Part shown: piece after piece, positions 39,210 to 46,992 of the stretch
Layout: each line of letters begins with the position of its first letter
Numbering within the stretch: position 1 is the stretch's first letter
Source of the DNA: Nitratireductor mangrovi
Lineage (GTDB): Bacteria; Pseudomonadota; Alphaproteobacteria; Rhizobiales; Rhizobiaceae
Direction: 5' to 3'
Length of the DNA stretch: 64,000 nucleotides
Assembly: GCF_007922615.2 (NCBI RefSeq)
Contig: NZ_CP042301.2
Coordinates: 3,642,001 to 3,706,000 of the forward strand
The notes under the pieces: generated by a model
Seen by the model: the letters and a program-made list of their open reading frames with translations, nothing else
The model's database searches: none
Told to the model about the DNA's origin: nothing
Program-made: the position numbers and the translations under genes

Positions 39210-40280
39210 ATGAACCGTTCACTTGCCATAGCCGCCGACAAGGCGTCCGGCCTGTCGCTTAAGCTCATTGCGGCGGTCAATGTCCTGTTTCTGGTCTCGT
39301 TCCTCGTCATCACCCTTGTTGCCGCTGGAGCCGCCGGCGCCGGCGAAGCCAAATGCACGGGCACGAGCCTCGTCGACGAACTGGCGCAAACCGATCCGGC
39401 CGCGCTGGAGCGTATCCGCGCCGAGGCGGCGCGAACGCCGAACGGGCAGGGTCTGTTGTGGAAGGTCGCAAAGGAGGGCAGCGAGCCCTCCTTTCTTTTC
39501 GGCACCATGCACATCACCGACCCGCGAGTGGTCAACCTGACGCCGGCGGCCGAGAAGGCGTTCGCCGATGCCGAGACGGTGGTGATCGAGACCACGGAGG
39601 TGCTCGACCAGGCATCCGCGATGGCTGCCATGATGCAGCGCCCCGATCTGATGATGTTCACCGACGACAGCACCATCTTCTCGCTGATGTCGCCGGAAGA
39701 AGAAGCAGTGGTGCGCGAGGGTCTGCAGCGCCGCGGCATCCCCCCGGCCAGCATCCAGAAGATGAAACCGTGGATGCTGGCAGCCGCGGTCGCGCTGCCG
39801 GCCTGCGAAATGGCCCGCAAGGCGGCAGGCGAGCCGTTCCTCGATATCCGCCTCGCCGAGGATGCCAAGAAGGAGGGCAAGACGCTCGCCGGGCTGGAAA
39901 CGCTGGTCGGCCAGCTCGATGCCATGGCGTCGCTGCCGATGGACTTCCACGTCAAGGGTCTGGTTGCAACACTGGCGCTCGGGCCGCGCATGGACGATGT
40001 GTTCGAGACCATGATCGTTCTCTACGACCGCGAGGAAACCGGCATGATCTGGCCGCTCTTCGAGACCGTGCTTCCTTCACCGGACGATGACGGCAGCGGC
40101 TATGCGGCCTTCGAGGAGGCCATGATCAACACCCGCAATCGCACGATGGCCGACAATGCCGACCCGTACCTGGCAGACGGCCGCGCCTTTATCGCCGTCG
40201 GAGCGCTGCACTTGCCGGGCGAGGATGGGCTGGTCGCACTGCTACGCGAGCGCGGTTACCGCGTCTCGCGCGTCGACTGA
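39210..40280 (+). CDS. TraB/GumN-family protein
   Basis: 356 residues. An N-terminal membrane/signal segment (NVLFLVSFLVITLVAAGAAG) is followed by the TraB/GumN pair of motifs FLFGTMHITDPRV and AFIAVGALHLPGEDGLVALL RERGY-type C terminus, which belong to a proposed metalloprotease-like superfamily. GumN is encoded in xanthan clusters, but no exopolysaccharide genes are near. Exported or membrane-anchored. Function unknown. Confidence 0.88.
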   Translation: MNRSLAIAADKASGLSLKLIAAVNVLFLVSFLVITLVAAGAAGAGEAKCTGTSLVDELAQTDPAALERIRAEAARTPNGQGLLWKVAKEGSEPSFLFGTMHITDPRVVNLTPAAEKAFADAETVVIETTEVLDQASAMAAMMQRPDLMMFTDDSTIFSLMSPEEEAVVREGLQRRGIPPASIQKMKPWMLAAAVALPACEMARKAAGEPFLDIRLAEDAKKEGKTLAGLETLVGQLDAMASLPMDFHVKGLVATLALGPRMDDVFETMIVLYDREETGMIWPLFETVLPSPDDDGSGYAAFEEAMINTRNRTMADNADPYLADGRAFIAVGALHLPGEDGLVALLRERGYRVSRVD

Positions 40281-40303
40281 CTTTCTCGACACAAACGGGA
40301 ACC

Positions 40304-40326
40304 AAACGCGTTCTGCCGCGTTTTCC
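40304..40326 (+). terminator. weak intrinsic terminator after the TraB/GumN gene
   Basis: AAACGCG-TTCTGC-CGCGTTTTCC: seven-pair stem plus short T run, 24 bases after the stop and before the next small gene. Confidence 0.5.
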
Positions 40327-40353
40327 TTGGTTAAGCCAGGAAGGAGGTGCCAC

Positions 40354-40575
40354 ATGGGTACATCCGGGAAAAATGGCGATCGGGATCCTGCACATAAGGA
40401 AAACACGAAGGATCAGGTCGTCCAGCGTTCCGGCGGACACCCGATACGCAACGGAATTATCGCCGTCATCGTCCTCGCGGGCATGATCGTTTTCGCCTTC
40501 AACGCCGAGGATCTCGTCGGCGAACGCGATGCGTCGATGCCGCCCGCGCAAGGCACGACGGAAGGCGCGGGCTGA
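40354..40575 (+). CDS. 73-residue single-span membrane protein
   Basis: A near-perfect AGGAAGGAGGTGCCAC precedes ATG 40354. The product is a hydrophilic N terminus (about 32 residues, Lys/Asp-rich), one membrane helix (GIIAVIVLAGMIVFAF), and a 25-residue tail with acidic residues (NAEDLVGERDASMPPAQG). No family recognised. The strong ribosome-binding site suggests real, possibly abundant expression. First of three short envelope proteins in a row. Confidence 0.65.
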   Translation: MGTSGKNGDRDPAHKENTKDQVVQRSGGHPIRNGIIAVIVLAGMIVFAFNAEDLVGERDASMPPAQGTTEGAG

Positions 40576-40595
40576 TCACGCAAAGCGTGATTTGG
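40575..40595 (+). terminator. hairpin after the 73-residue gene
   Basis: ATCACGC-AAA-GCGTGAT followed by TTGG, starting at the stop codon. A perfect seven-pair stem; weak as a terminator because the T run is short. This short palindrome type is common between genes in rhizobia. Confidence 0.4.
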
Positions 40596-40651
40596 AAGTC
40601 CCACCGGCTGCTGTTAGCCTCCGCGAGTCCTTATCTGACAGGAGGCTACGG

Positions 40652-40864
40652 ATGAAGCTCGCTCTCATCACGACTGCCGCAATGGCCCTTTCGGTTGCCG
40701 GCGCTTATGCCTGCCCCATGCACAAGAGCGCCGAGGCCGATCACATGACGGTTGCCAGCATCGATGCCGAGAAGGCACCGATGACGACTGTCGACAAGGC
40801 ACTCGACACCGCGACGATCGTCGAGCCCGCCGAGGACGTCATGGTCGAACCCGCCGAGGATTGA
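40652..40864 (+). CDS. 70-residue exported protein
   Basis: AGGAGG at 40640 precedes ATG 40652. The N terminus (LALITTAAMALSVAGAYA) is a signal peptide, probably cut before or at CPMHK. The remaining 50 residues are acidic with threonine/alanine runs and a repeated tail VEPAED, VMVEPAED. The Cys-Pro-Met-His start of the mature part suggests a possible metal site, an inference only. No family recognised. Confidence 0.6.
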   Translation: MKLALITTAAMALSVAGAYACPMHKSAEADHMTVASIDAEKAPMTTVDKALDTATIVEPAEDVMVEPAED

Positions 40865-41025
40865 TCTTCCGCTCTCGCGAAGCATCCTGATCCGGTCTGG
40901 TCGGGCCAGGACTCTACTCGCTTATTGCGTGCCGATCACCCGATGCAACGACGCGCCTCCGTTTGTGATGCAACACGGACAGCCTTCGGGCGTTCTTTTT
41001 GGCGAACGCTCAAAGGAGGTGTGTC

Positions 41026-41382
41026 ATGAACGCCCCAAGACCCGACCATGATCCCCGTTTCGGCCCCGGCGGCATCGATCGCGATATCGTCGACCCGACA
41101 CGGCCCTATGACCCGCGCATGCGGACCGACATAAGCCCGAGCCCGCGCGGCCTGGCTGCTGCAACCGTGGCCGTCGCCCTGGTGCTTCTGGTGCTGATTG
41201 CCTTCAGTTTTGTCGGCGGCGGCGAACGCCAGCAGGCCGAGACCGATGGCGGCGCGCCGGCGATCGAGCAGACCGACGATACGGCGACGAGTTCCATCGC
41301 CGCGCCCGAAGGCGCCGAGCAGGAAATCCCGCCGATCAAGGAAAACGCCGCGGAGCCGGCCGAACCCGCGCCTGCGGAATAA
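41026..41382 (+). CDS. 118-residue single-span membrane protein with acidic tail
   Basis: AAAGGAGGT precedes ATG 41026. Hydrophilic N terminus with proline (residues 1-42), one helix (AAATVAVALVLLVLIAFSFV), then a 55-residue Glu/Pro/Ala tail (EQEIPPIKENAAEPAEPAPA). Topology resembles the 73-residue neighbour, and together they could be envelope tethers. No family recognised. Ends before a strong bidirectional terminator. Confidence 0.65.
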   Translation: MNAPRPDHDPRFGPGGIDRDIVDPTRPYDPRMRTDISPSPRGLAAATVAVALVLLVLIAFSFVGGGERQQAETDGGAPAIEQTDDTATSSIAAPEGAEQEIPPIKENAAEPAEPAPAE

Positions 41383-41402
41383 CGTCTGAGCGCCAATCGA
41401 AG

Positions 41403-41438
41403 AAAAGGAGCCGGCCGCAAAGGTCGGCTCCTTTTTTG
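41403..41438. terminator. bidirectional terminator between the small envelope gene and lpdA
   Basis: AAAAGGAGCCG, loop region, CGGCTCCTTTTTT: a long stem with A and T runs on either side serves both converging genes. Confidence 0.85.
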
Positions 41439-41455
41439 CGCCGGTCGACGCGATC

Positions 41456-42868
41456 CTACATATGGATCGGCTTGGCGAAGGTTGCGAGCGCAGCCTCCTT
41501 GACCGCCTCCGACATCGTCGGATGCCCGTGGCAGGTGCGCGCGAGGTCTTCCGACGAACCGCCGAATTCCATCAGCACCGCCGCTTCCTGGATCAGTTCG
41601 CCGGCCCCGAAGCCGACGATATGCACGCCCAGCACGCGGTCGGTCTTCTTGTCGGCCAGCACCTTCACGAAACCGTCGGTGCGCAGCATGGCGCGCGCGC
41701 GCCCGTTGGCCGAGAACGGGAACTTTCCGGCATTGTATTCGACGCCGGCCTTCTTCAGTTCCTCCTCGGTCTTGCCGACCGAGGCCACCTCGGGGCTTGT
41801 GTAGACGACGCTCGGGATGACGTCGTAGTTCACGTGGCCGGCCTGGCCGGCGATAATTTCGGCAACCGCGACGCCCTCCTCTTCGGCCTTGTGGGCGAGC
41901 ATCGGCCCGGCGGTCACGTCGCCGATCGCATAGATGCCGGGGATCGAGGTCAGGAAATGCCCGTCCGTGCGCACCCGGCCGCGCTCGTCGAGCACGACAC
42001 CGGCCTTTTCGCAGCCGAGGCCTTCCGTGTTCGGCTTGCGGCCGGTCGCAACCAGCACGACATCGGCCTCCAGCGTTTCCGCGTCGCCGCCCTTCACCGG
42101 CTCGAAGGTCACCGTGGCGCCCTTCTTCGACTTTTCCACGCCGGTGACCTTGGCCCCAAGCTTGAAGTCCAGCCCCTGCTTGCCAAGCATGCGCTGGAAC
42201 TGCTTCGAAACCTCGCCATCCATCCCGCCGAGGATGGAGTCCAGGAACTCGACCACCGTCACCTTGGCGCCAAGCCGCGCCCAGACCGAGCCGAGTTCGA
42301 GCCCGATGACGCCGCCCCCGACGACGATCATGTGGCCCGGTACCTTGGCCAGTTCGAGCGCGCCGGTCGAGGACACCACCACCTTCTCGTCGAATTCGAG
42401 CTCGACACCGGGAATGCCCGCGACTTCCGAGCCGGTCGCGATCACGATGTTTTTCGCCTCGATCTCCTGCGTCTTGCCGTCGCCGTCGGTCACCTCGATC
42501 TTGCCTTCGCCGAGGATGCGGCCGGTGCCGCGCAGGCCATCGATCTTGTTCTTCTTGAACAGGAAATCGAGCCCCTTGGTGTTCTGCTCGACCGTCTGCG
42601 TCTTGTGCGCCATCATCTTCTTCAGGTTGAGCTTGGGCTTGCCGACCTCGACGCCAAGCGCATCGAAACTGTGCCCGGCCTCCATGAAGGCTTCCGAGGC
42701 ATGCAGCAGCGCTTTCGACGGGATGCAGCCGACATTGACGCAGGTGCCGCCATAGGTGGTCCTTTTCTCGACCACCGCGGCCTTCAGGCCGAGCTGGGCC
42801 GCCTTGATCGCGCAGACATAGCCGCCCGGTCCGCCTCCGATAACGACGACGTCATATGCACTGGACAT
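41456..42868 (-). CDS. lpdA: dihydrolipoyl dehydrogenase (E3 of 2-oxoglutarate dehydrogenase)
   Basis: 470 residues. FAD-binding IGGGPGG at residues 10-16, redox disulfide GTCVNVGC (Cys43, Cys48), a second Rossmann [12 protein letters not shown] for NAD, and the C-terminal His-Glu segment [12 protein letters not shown]. Reoxidises the lipoyl arm of SucB. It is the last gene of the minus-strand suc cluster and starts four bases after the thioesterase stop. Confidence 0.97.
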   Translation of the reverse strand: MSSAYDVVVIGGGPGGYVCAIKAAQLGLKAAVVEKRTTYGGTCVNVGCIPSKALLHASEAFMEAGHSFDALGVEVGKPKLNLKKMMAHKTQTVEQNTKGLDFLFKKNKIDGLRGTGRILGEGKIEVTDGDGKTQEIEAKNIVIATGSEVAGIPGVELEFDEKVVVSSTGALELAKVPGHMIVVGGGVIGLELGSVWARLGAKVTVVEFLDSILGGMDGEVSKQFQRMLGKQGLDFKLGAKVTGVEKSKKGATVTFEPVKGGDAETLEADVVLVATGRKPNTEGLGCEKAGVVLDERGRVRTDGHFLTSIPGIYAIGDVTAGPMLAHKAEEEGVAVAEIIAGQAGHVNYDVIPSVVYTSPEVASVGKTEEELKKAGVEYNAGKFPFSANGRARAMLRTDGFVKVLADKKTDRVLGVHIVGFGAGELIQEAAVLMEFGGSSEDLARTCHGHPTMSEAVKEAALATFAKPIHM

Positions 42869-42872
42869 GGGA

Positions 42873-43319
42873 TCATCCTTTCGGTGATGGCTTGGTGTTG
42901 GCGCCGACCATCCTGCCGGTGGCAAGGACGACGGCGCAATGTGTCCGTTCGCCGGCCGGCGAAACAGCGAAGATATCCGCCTTGCCGACCGCGGTGGTGG
43001 CGCCCGCCTGCAGCGCGGTCCCTTCGGCCTCCAGATGGCTGCCGCGCGCCGGCGCCGTCATTTTCACCGTGAAGTCCAGCGTCGAGCAGGCCGCCCCCGG
43101 CGGTACGGCGGCGGAACAGGCAGTGATCGCCGCGATGTCGCCAAGCATGCCGACCATGGCTGCCGGAAACAGATCAGGAGGCGTGGCGAATGCGGCATTG
43201 AAGGGCAGACGGGCAACGGCACGCCCTTTCGCGACCTCGACAAGTTCGATGCCGTGGTTCTTCACGAAAGGCAGCCCGGCCACGGCGCTGGCCAGAAGGT
43301 CGAGATGATCGCCGCTCAT
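42873..43319 (-). CDS. PaaI-type hotdog-fold thioesterase
   Basis: 148 residues. The hotdog core [24 protein letters not shown] segment ([18 protein letters not shown]) and [16 protein letters not shown] matches acyl-CoA thioesterases of the PaaI family that hydrolyse aryl- or hydroxyacyl-CoAs. It starts immediately after the SDR stop (TAGATG) and ends four bases before lpdA. The pairing with an SDR suggests a short CoA-ester side pathway, an inference. Confidence 0.8.
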   Translation of the reverse strand: MSGDHLDLLASAVAGLPFVKNHGIELVEVAKGRAVARLPFNAAFATPPDLFPAAMVGMLGDIAAITACSAAVPPGAACSTLDFTVKMTAPARGSHLEAEGTALQAGATTAVGKADIFAVSPAGERTHCAVVLATGRMVGANTKPSPKG

Positions 43320-44075
43320 CTAGCGTCCTCCGCTGACGGTCAGGATGGCGCCCGTGGTATAGGACGCCTCCTCCGACAATAGCCAGAGCACGGCGTTGGC
43401 AATCTCCTCCGGTCGTCCCTCCCGCTTCATCGGGATCATGCCGCGCAGCCGCTCGATACGGTCCGGCTGACCGCCCGATGCGTGGATCTCGGTGGCGACG
43501 AGTCCGGGGCTGACGGCGTTGACGCGAATGCCCTCCTCGGCGACTTCGCGCGCGAGACCCGTCGTGAAGGTTTCGACCGCCGCCTTGGCTGCGGCATAGT
43601 CGACATATTCGCCCGGGCTGCCAAGCCTTGCCGCGACCGAGCCGAGATTGACGATCGCGCCGCCCTTCCCGCCGTGCTTCGTCGACATGCGCCGCACCGC
43701 TTCGCGGGCACACAGCATGGTGCCGACGACGTTGACGGCCATCATGCGCTCCAGCCGTTCGGCGCTCATCTGGTCGAGCCGCGCCTTTCTGTCGACCACG
43801 CCGGCATTGTTGACCAGCGCGTCGAGGCGGCCGAAGCGCTCGTCGATGGCTGCAAACATCGCCACGACGTCGGCCTCGCGCGCAACGTCGCCAGCGACAG
43901 CCATCGCCTCGCCGCCATCGGCCTCGATGGCGTCGACCACGGCCTTCGCGGCCGTCTCGTTGGCGGCGTAGTTCACCGCGACACGGTAACCGCGTCTGGC
44001 CGCCGCTGCGGCGATGGCCGCGCCGATACCGCGCGAACCGCCGGTCACCAGGACAACGGGGCCTGCCTTGCTCAT
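43320..44075 (-). CDS. SDR-family oxidoreductase
   Basis: 251 residues, classical short-chain dehydrogenase: cofactor motif TGGSRGIG at residues 11-18, NNAG (LVNNAG), and the YxxxK pair in EYVDYAAAKAA with serine in NLGSVAA. Resembles 3-ketoacyl-ACP reductase/glucose dehydrogenase-type SDRs. Start ATG 44075 overlaps the preceding hypothetical gene's end by four bases. Substrate unknown. Confidence 0.92.
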   Translation of the reverse strand: MSKAGPVVLVTGGSRGIGAAIAAAAARRGYRVAVNYAANETAAKAVVDAIEADGGEAMAVAGDVAREADVVAMFAAIDERFGRLDALVNNAGVVDRKARLDQMSAERLERMMAVNVVGTMLCAREAVRRMSTKHGGKGGAIVNLGSVAARLGSPGEYVDYAAAKAAVETFTTGLAREVAEEGIRVNAVSPGLVATEIHASGGQPDRIERLRGMIPMKREGRPEEIANAVLWLLSEEASYTTGAILTVSGGR

Positions 44076-44590
44076 TCCTGGCACCCGCTGATCTCGAACA
44101 CGTCCCACGGCACGATGCTGACGCCGTCAGGACCATAGGCCGTCGAATGGCGCACCGCCGGGCCGAAATCGGGCAGGAGCAGTTGCTGCGCCGCGGCCTC
44201 GCCGCGTTTCGGCATCAGCCCGACCTTGCCCTCGGCATCGATCGCATAGACCGGGCCCTGCCAGACAGTACAGGCGGCCAGTTCGGCGCCGGTGACGTCA
44301 CCCTCGGGGCACTGGTGCATGATCAGCCCGACCGGCCGGTCGCCTTCTTCCGACTGAAGCACCAGGCCGTCGAGCATCACGCCGTTCTGGGCGAACACAA
44401 CTTTGAACTCCACCGAATGCATGGCGGCGGTTGGCGGCGCGGGCCGGAAATCGAGCGAGGCCGAGCGCTCCCTTTCCGCATAGACGGCAAGTTCCTGCGG
44501 GCAGGCAGCTACGGCCGGCGCCGCCGCAAGGGCAAGCTTGGCCGCCGCCACGCACGCCGCAGCGTTTCGGAAGCCGCCGGACACCCTCAT
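44072..44590 (-). CDS. exported protein of unknown function
   Basis: 172 residues with a signal peptide (AACVAAAKLALAAAPAVAAC) and a mature part of mixed beta character; cysteines recur (CPQELA, HQCPEG, AACTVWQ, SGCQE), so disulfides are likely. No family recognised. It overlaps the VOC gene upstream and the SDR gene downstream by four bases each, so all are cotranslated. Confidence 0.72.
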   Translation of the reverse strand: MRVSGGFRNAAACVAAAKLALAAAPAVAACPQELAVYAERERSASLDFRPAPPTAAMHSVEFKVVFAQNGVMLDGLVLQSEEGDRPVGLIMHQCPEGDVTGAELAACTVWQGPVYAIDAEGKVGLMPKRGEAAAQQLLLPDFGPAVRHSTAYGPDGVSIVPWDVFEISGCQE

Positions 44591-45018
44591 TGGCCATCCT
44601 TCCCGAGCGGCGCGTTGAAGGCCCAGACATGGCCGAACGGGTCGCGGACCTTGCCGTAGCGCGCGCCCCAGAACTGGTCGGCGACCGGCAGGACCGGCTC
44701 GGCCCCGGCGCTGACGGCGCGCTCGACCGCGCCGTCGACTTCGGCCGGCAGGGCCAGGTTGACGTTGATCGTCATCGAGGCACCGCCGCGCGAAAGCGGG
44801 CTCATGACATCGGAGGAGAACTCCGGAAACTCGTCATGCAGCATCACCTCGGAGCCGAACATCGAAAGGTTCGCGTGCATGATGCGCTCGCCGTCGTCGG
44901 CCAGTTGCTCGAAGGTCTCGACCGCACCGAACGCCTCTTCGTAGAAGGCGATCGCCCGCTTGCCGTCCTTGACGCACAGATGCACCTGGATCGGCGGAAT
45001 GTCCGGTTCGAATCCCAT
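44587..45018 (-). CDS. VOC/PhnB-like glyoxalase-superfamily protein
   Basis: 143 residues. The PhnB-type arrangement is seen: HLCVKDGKRAIAFYEEAFGA, HANLSMFGSEVMLHDEF, then ADQFWGARYGKVRDPFGHVW. The second conserved motif DPFGHVW is intact. Such proteins often bind a divalent metal, but their substrates are mostly unknown. It opens the tightly overlapping group leading to lpdA. Confidence 0.85.
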   Translation of the reverse strand: MGFEPDIPPIQVHLCVKDGKRAIAFYEEAFGAVETFEQLADDGERIMHANLSMFGSEVMLHDEFPEFSSDVMSPLSRGGASMTINVNLALPAEVDGAVERAVSAGAEPVLPVADQFWGARYGKVRDPFGHVWAFNAPLGKDGQ

Positions 45019-45073
45019 GTCGTGCTTCCCCGATCCGGCCCGTTGAACCGGGGCCGGTTCCTGTTCCTGCCGG

Positions 45074-45688
45074 TCAGCGTTCGCTCAGCGCCAGCCGCAG
45101 CCCGAACCCGGCGAACGCGGCCGCGACCGTGCGGCGCATCCAGCGCAATACCGTCTCGCTCTTCAGCACCCGCTCGCCGACAAAGGCGGCGAACGCGCCG
45201 TAGACGATGAAAACCGCGAAGGTCATCGCCATGAAGACGCCACCCAGCCACAGCATTTGGGCCACGGCCGCCGAAGAGGCCGGATCGATGAATTGCGGCA
45301 GGAAGGCGAGGAAGAACACCGAGAGTTTCGGATTGAGGATGTTGATCAGGAAACCGGTCCTGATAGTCGGCGCCAGCCGCGCCGGTCCGTGCAACCCGGC
45401 GTCCATGCGCATCGGACCGCTGTCCTTCAGCGTCTTCCAGGCGAGGTAGAGCAGGTAGGCCGCGCCGGCATATTTGAGCGCCTGGAACAGGAGCGCGCTG
45501 GTGTGCAGGATCGCCGCCAGTCCAAGCACCGAGGCGAGGATCGCCGGCACGATGCCGAGCGTGCAGCCGAAGGCGGCGGCAACACTTGCCCGCCGTCCCG
45601 CCGATAGCCCGGTCATCACCGTGTAGACGACGCCGGTGCCCGGGATCAGGATCACGACCAGCGAGGTGAGCAGGTATTCCCAGCTCAT
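45074..45688 (-). CDS. LysE-family exporter (second paralogue)
   Basis: 204 residues, with VVILIPGTGVVYTVMTGLSA near the start and NILNPKLSVFFLAFLPQFID in the middle, the LysE/RhtB signatures. It lies 19 bases after sucB, so it is presumably read from the suc transcript. The paralogue at 11808 shares only the family motifs. Substrate unknown. Confidence 0.9.
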   Translation of the reverse strand: MSWEYLLTSLVVILIPGTGVVYTVMTGLSAGRRASVAAAFGCTLGIVPAILASVLGLAAILHTSALLFQALKYAGAAYLLYLAWKTLKDSGPMRMDAGLHGPARLAPTIRTGFLINILNPKLSVFFLAFLPQFIDPASSAAVAQMLWLGGVFMAMTFAVFIVYGAFAAFVGERVLKSETVLRWMRRTVAAAFAGFGLRLALSER

Positions 45689-45707
45689 GACAGCGCCTCC
45701 CGGACGA

Positions 45708-46952
45708 TCAGAGGTCCAGCACCAGCCGCTCCGGGTCTTCCAGGCTCTCCTTGACGCGAACCAGGAAGGTCACCGCCTCCTTGCCGTCGACGATGCGGTG
45801 ATCGTAGCTGAGCGCCAGATACATCATCGGCCGCACCTTGATCTCGCCGCCGACCACCATCGGCCGCTCCTGAATCTTGTGCATGCCGAGAATGCCCGAC
45901 TGCGGCGCGTTCAGGATCGGCGTCGACATCAGCGAACCGTAGACGCCGCCATTGGAAATGGTGAAGGTGCCGCCCTGCATGTCGGCCATGGCGAGTTTGC
46001 CGTCGCGCGCCGCCACACCCAGCCGGCCGATCTCCTTCTCGATCTCGGCGATCCCCATCTGGTCGGCATCGCGCACCACCGGCACGACAAGGCCCTTGTC
46101 GGTACCGACGGCGACGCCGATGTGGCAGAAGTTCTTGTAGATGATGTCGGTGCCGTCGATCTCGGCATTGACCGCCGGGATCTCCTTGAGCGCGTGGCAG
46201 ACCGCCTTGGTGAAGAAGCCCATGAAGCCGAGCTTCACGCCGTGCTTCTTCTCGAACAGGTCCTTGTAGCGCGACCGCAGCTCCATCACCGCCTTCATGT
46301 CGACCTCGTTGAAGGTCGTCAGCATCGCGGCGGTGTTCTGCGCGTCCTTGAGGCGACGAGCGATCGTCTGGCGCAGGCGCGTCATCTTCACCCGCTCCTC
46401 GCGCGCCGCATCGTCGCCGGAGGAGGGCGCCCGCGCCACCTTCGGCGCCTCGGCGGGCTGTGAGGCTGCGCCCTTGGTCAGCGCGGTCATCACGTCCTCC
46501 TTGAGGATTTGCCCGCGCTTGCCGCTGCCTTCGACCTGATCTTCCGAAAGCCCCTTCTCGGCCATCATCTTCGAGGCCGCCGGCGAGGCCGGCATGTCCG
46601 ACGTCGACTTTTCGGCCTTCTTTGCCGGCTCGGCGGCGGCTTCCTTGCCCGCGGCCTTGTCGTCCTTGGCCGGCTTTTCCTCTTCGGCCTTCTTCGGCGC
46701 GGCGGCCTTGCCCTCGCCTTCGCCGATCGAGCCGAGCAGGGCGCCGACCTCGACGGTGTCGCCTTCCTTGACGGTGATCTCGGCCAGCGTGCCCGCTGCC
46801 GGCGCCGGCACTTCGAGCGTCACCTTGTCGGTTTCGAGCTCGACCACCGGCTCGTCGGCGGTGACCGCCTCGCCCGGCTGCTTGAACCACTTGCCGACCG
46901 TGGCCTCGGTGACGGATTCGCCGAGGGTGGGAACGCGGATTTCGGTTGCCAT
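45708..46952 (-). CDS. sucB: dihydrolipoyllysine-residue succinyltransferase (E2 of 2-oxoglutarate dehydrogenase)
   Basis: 414 residues. Lipoyl domain with Lys43 in [13 protein letters not shown], an Ala/Pro/Glu-rich linker, the peripheral-subunit-binding domain ([20 protein letters not shown], residues about 127-165), and the catalytic domain with His385 and Asp389 in SYDHRIVDG. It links SucA and LpdA chemistry. Starts 40 bases after sucA. Confidence 0.97.
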   Translation of the reverse strand: MATEIRVPTLGESVTEATVGKWFKQPGEAVTADEPVVELETDKVTLEVPAPAAGTLAEITVKEGDTVEVGALLGSIGEGEGKAAAPKKAEEEKPAKDDKAAGKEAAAEPAKKAEKSTSDMPASPAASKMMAEKGLSEDQVEGSGKRGQILKEDVMTALTKGAASQPAEAPKVARAPSSGDDAAREERVKMTRLRQTIARRLKDAQNTAAMLTTFNEVDMKAVMELRSRYKDLFEKKHGVKLGFMGFFTKAVCHALKEIPAVNAEIDGTDIIYKNFCHIGVAVGTDKGLVVPVVRDADQMGIAEIEKEIGRLGVAARDGKLAMADMQGGTFTISNGGVYGSLMSTPILNAPQSGILGMHKIQERPMVVGGEIKVRPMMYLALSYDHRIVDGKEAVTFLVRVKESLEDPERLVLDL

Positions 46953-46992
46953 GATGTTTGCTTCCGTTGCCTACAAATCGTCGGTGCGGTTT

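Noticed and set aside
45005..45016. GGTTCGAATCCC, a tRNA-like T-arm sequence
   Set aside because: It is the reverse complement of the start of a VOC gene (MGFEP) and no acceptor stem, D arm or anticodon arm can be placed around it.
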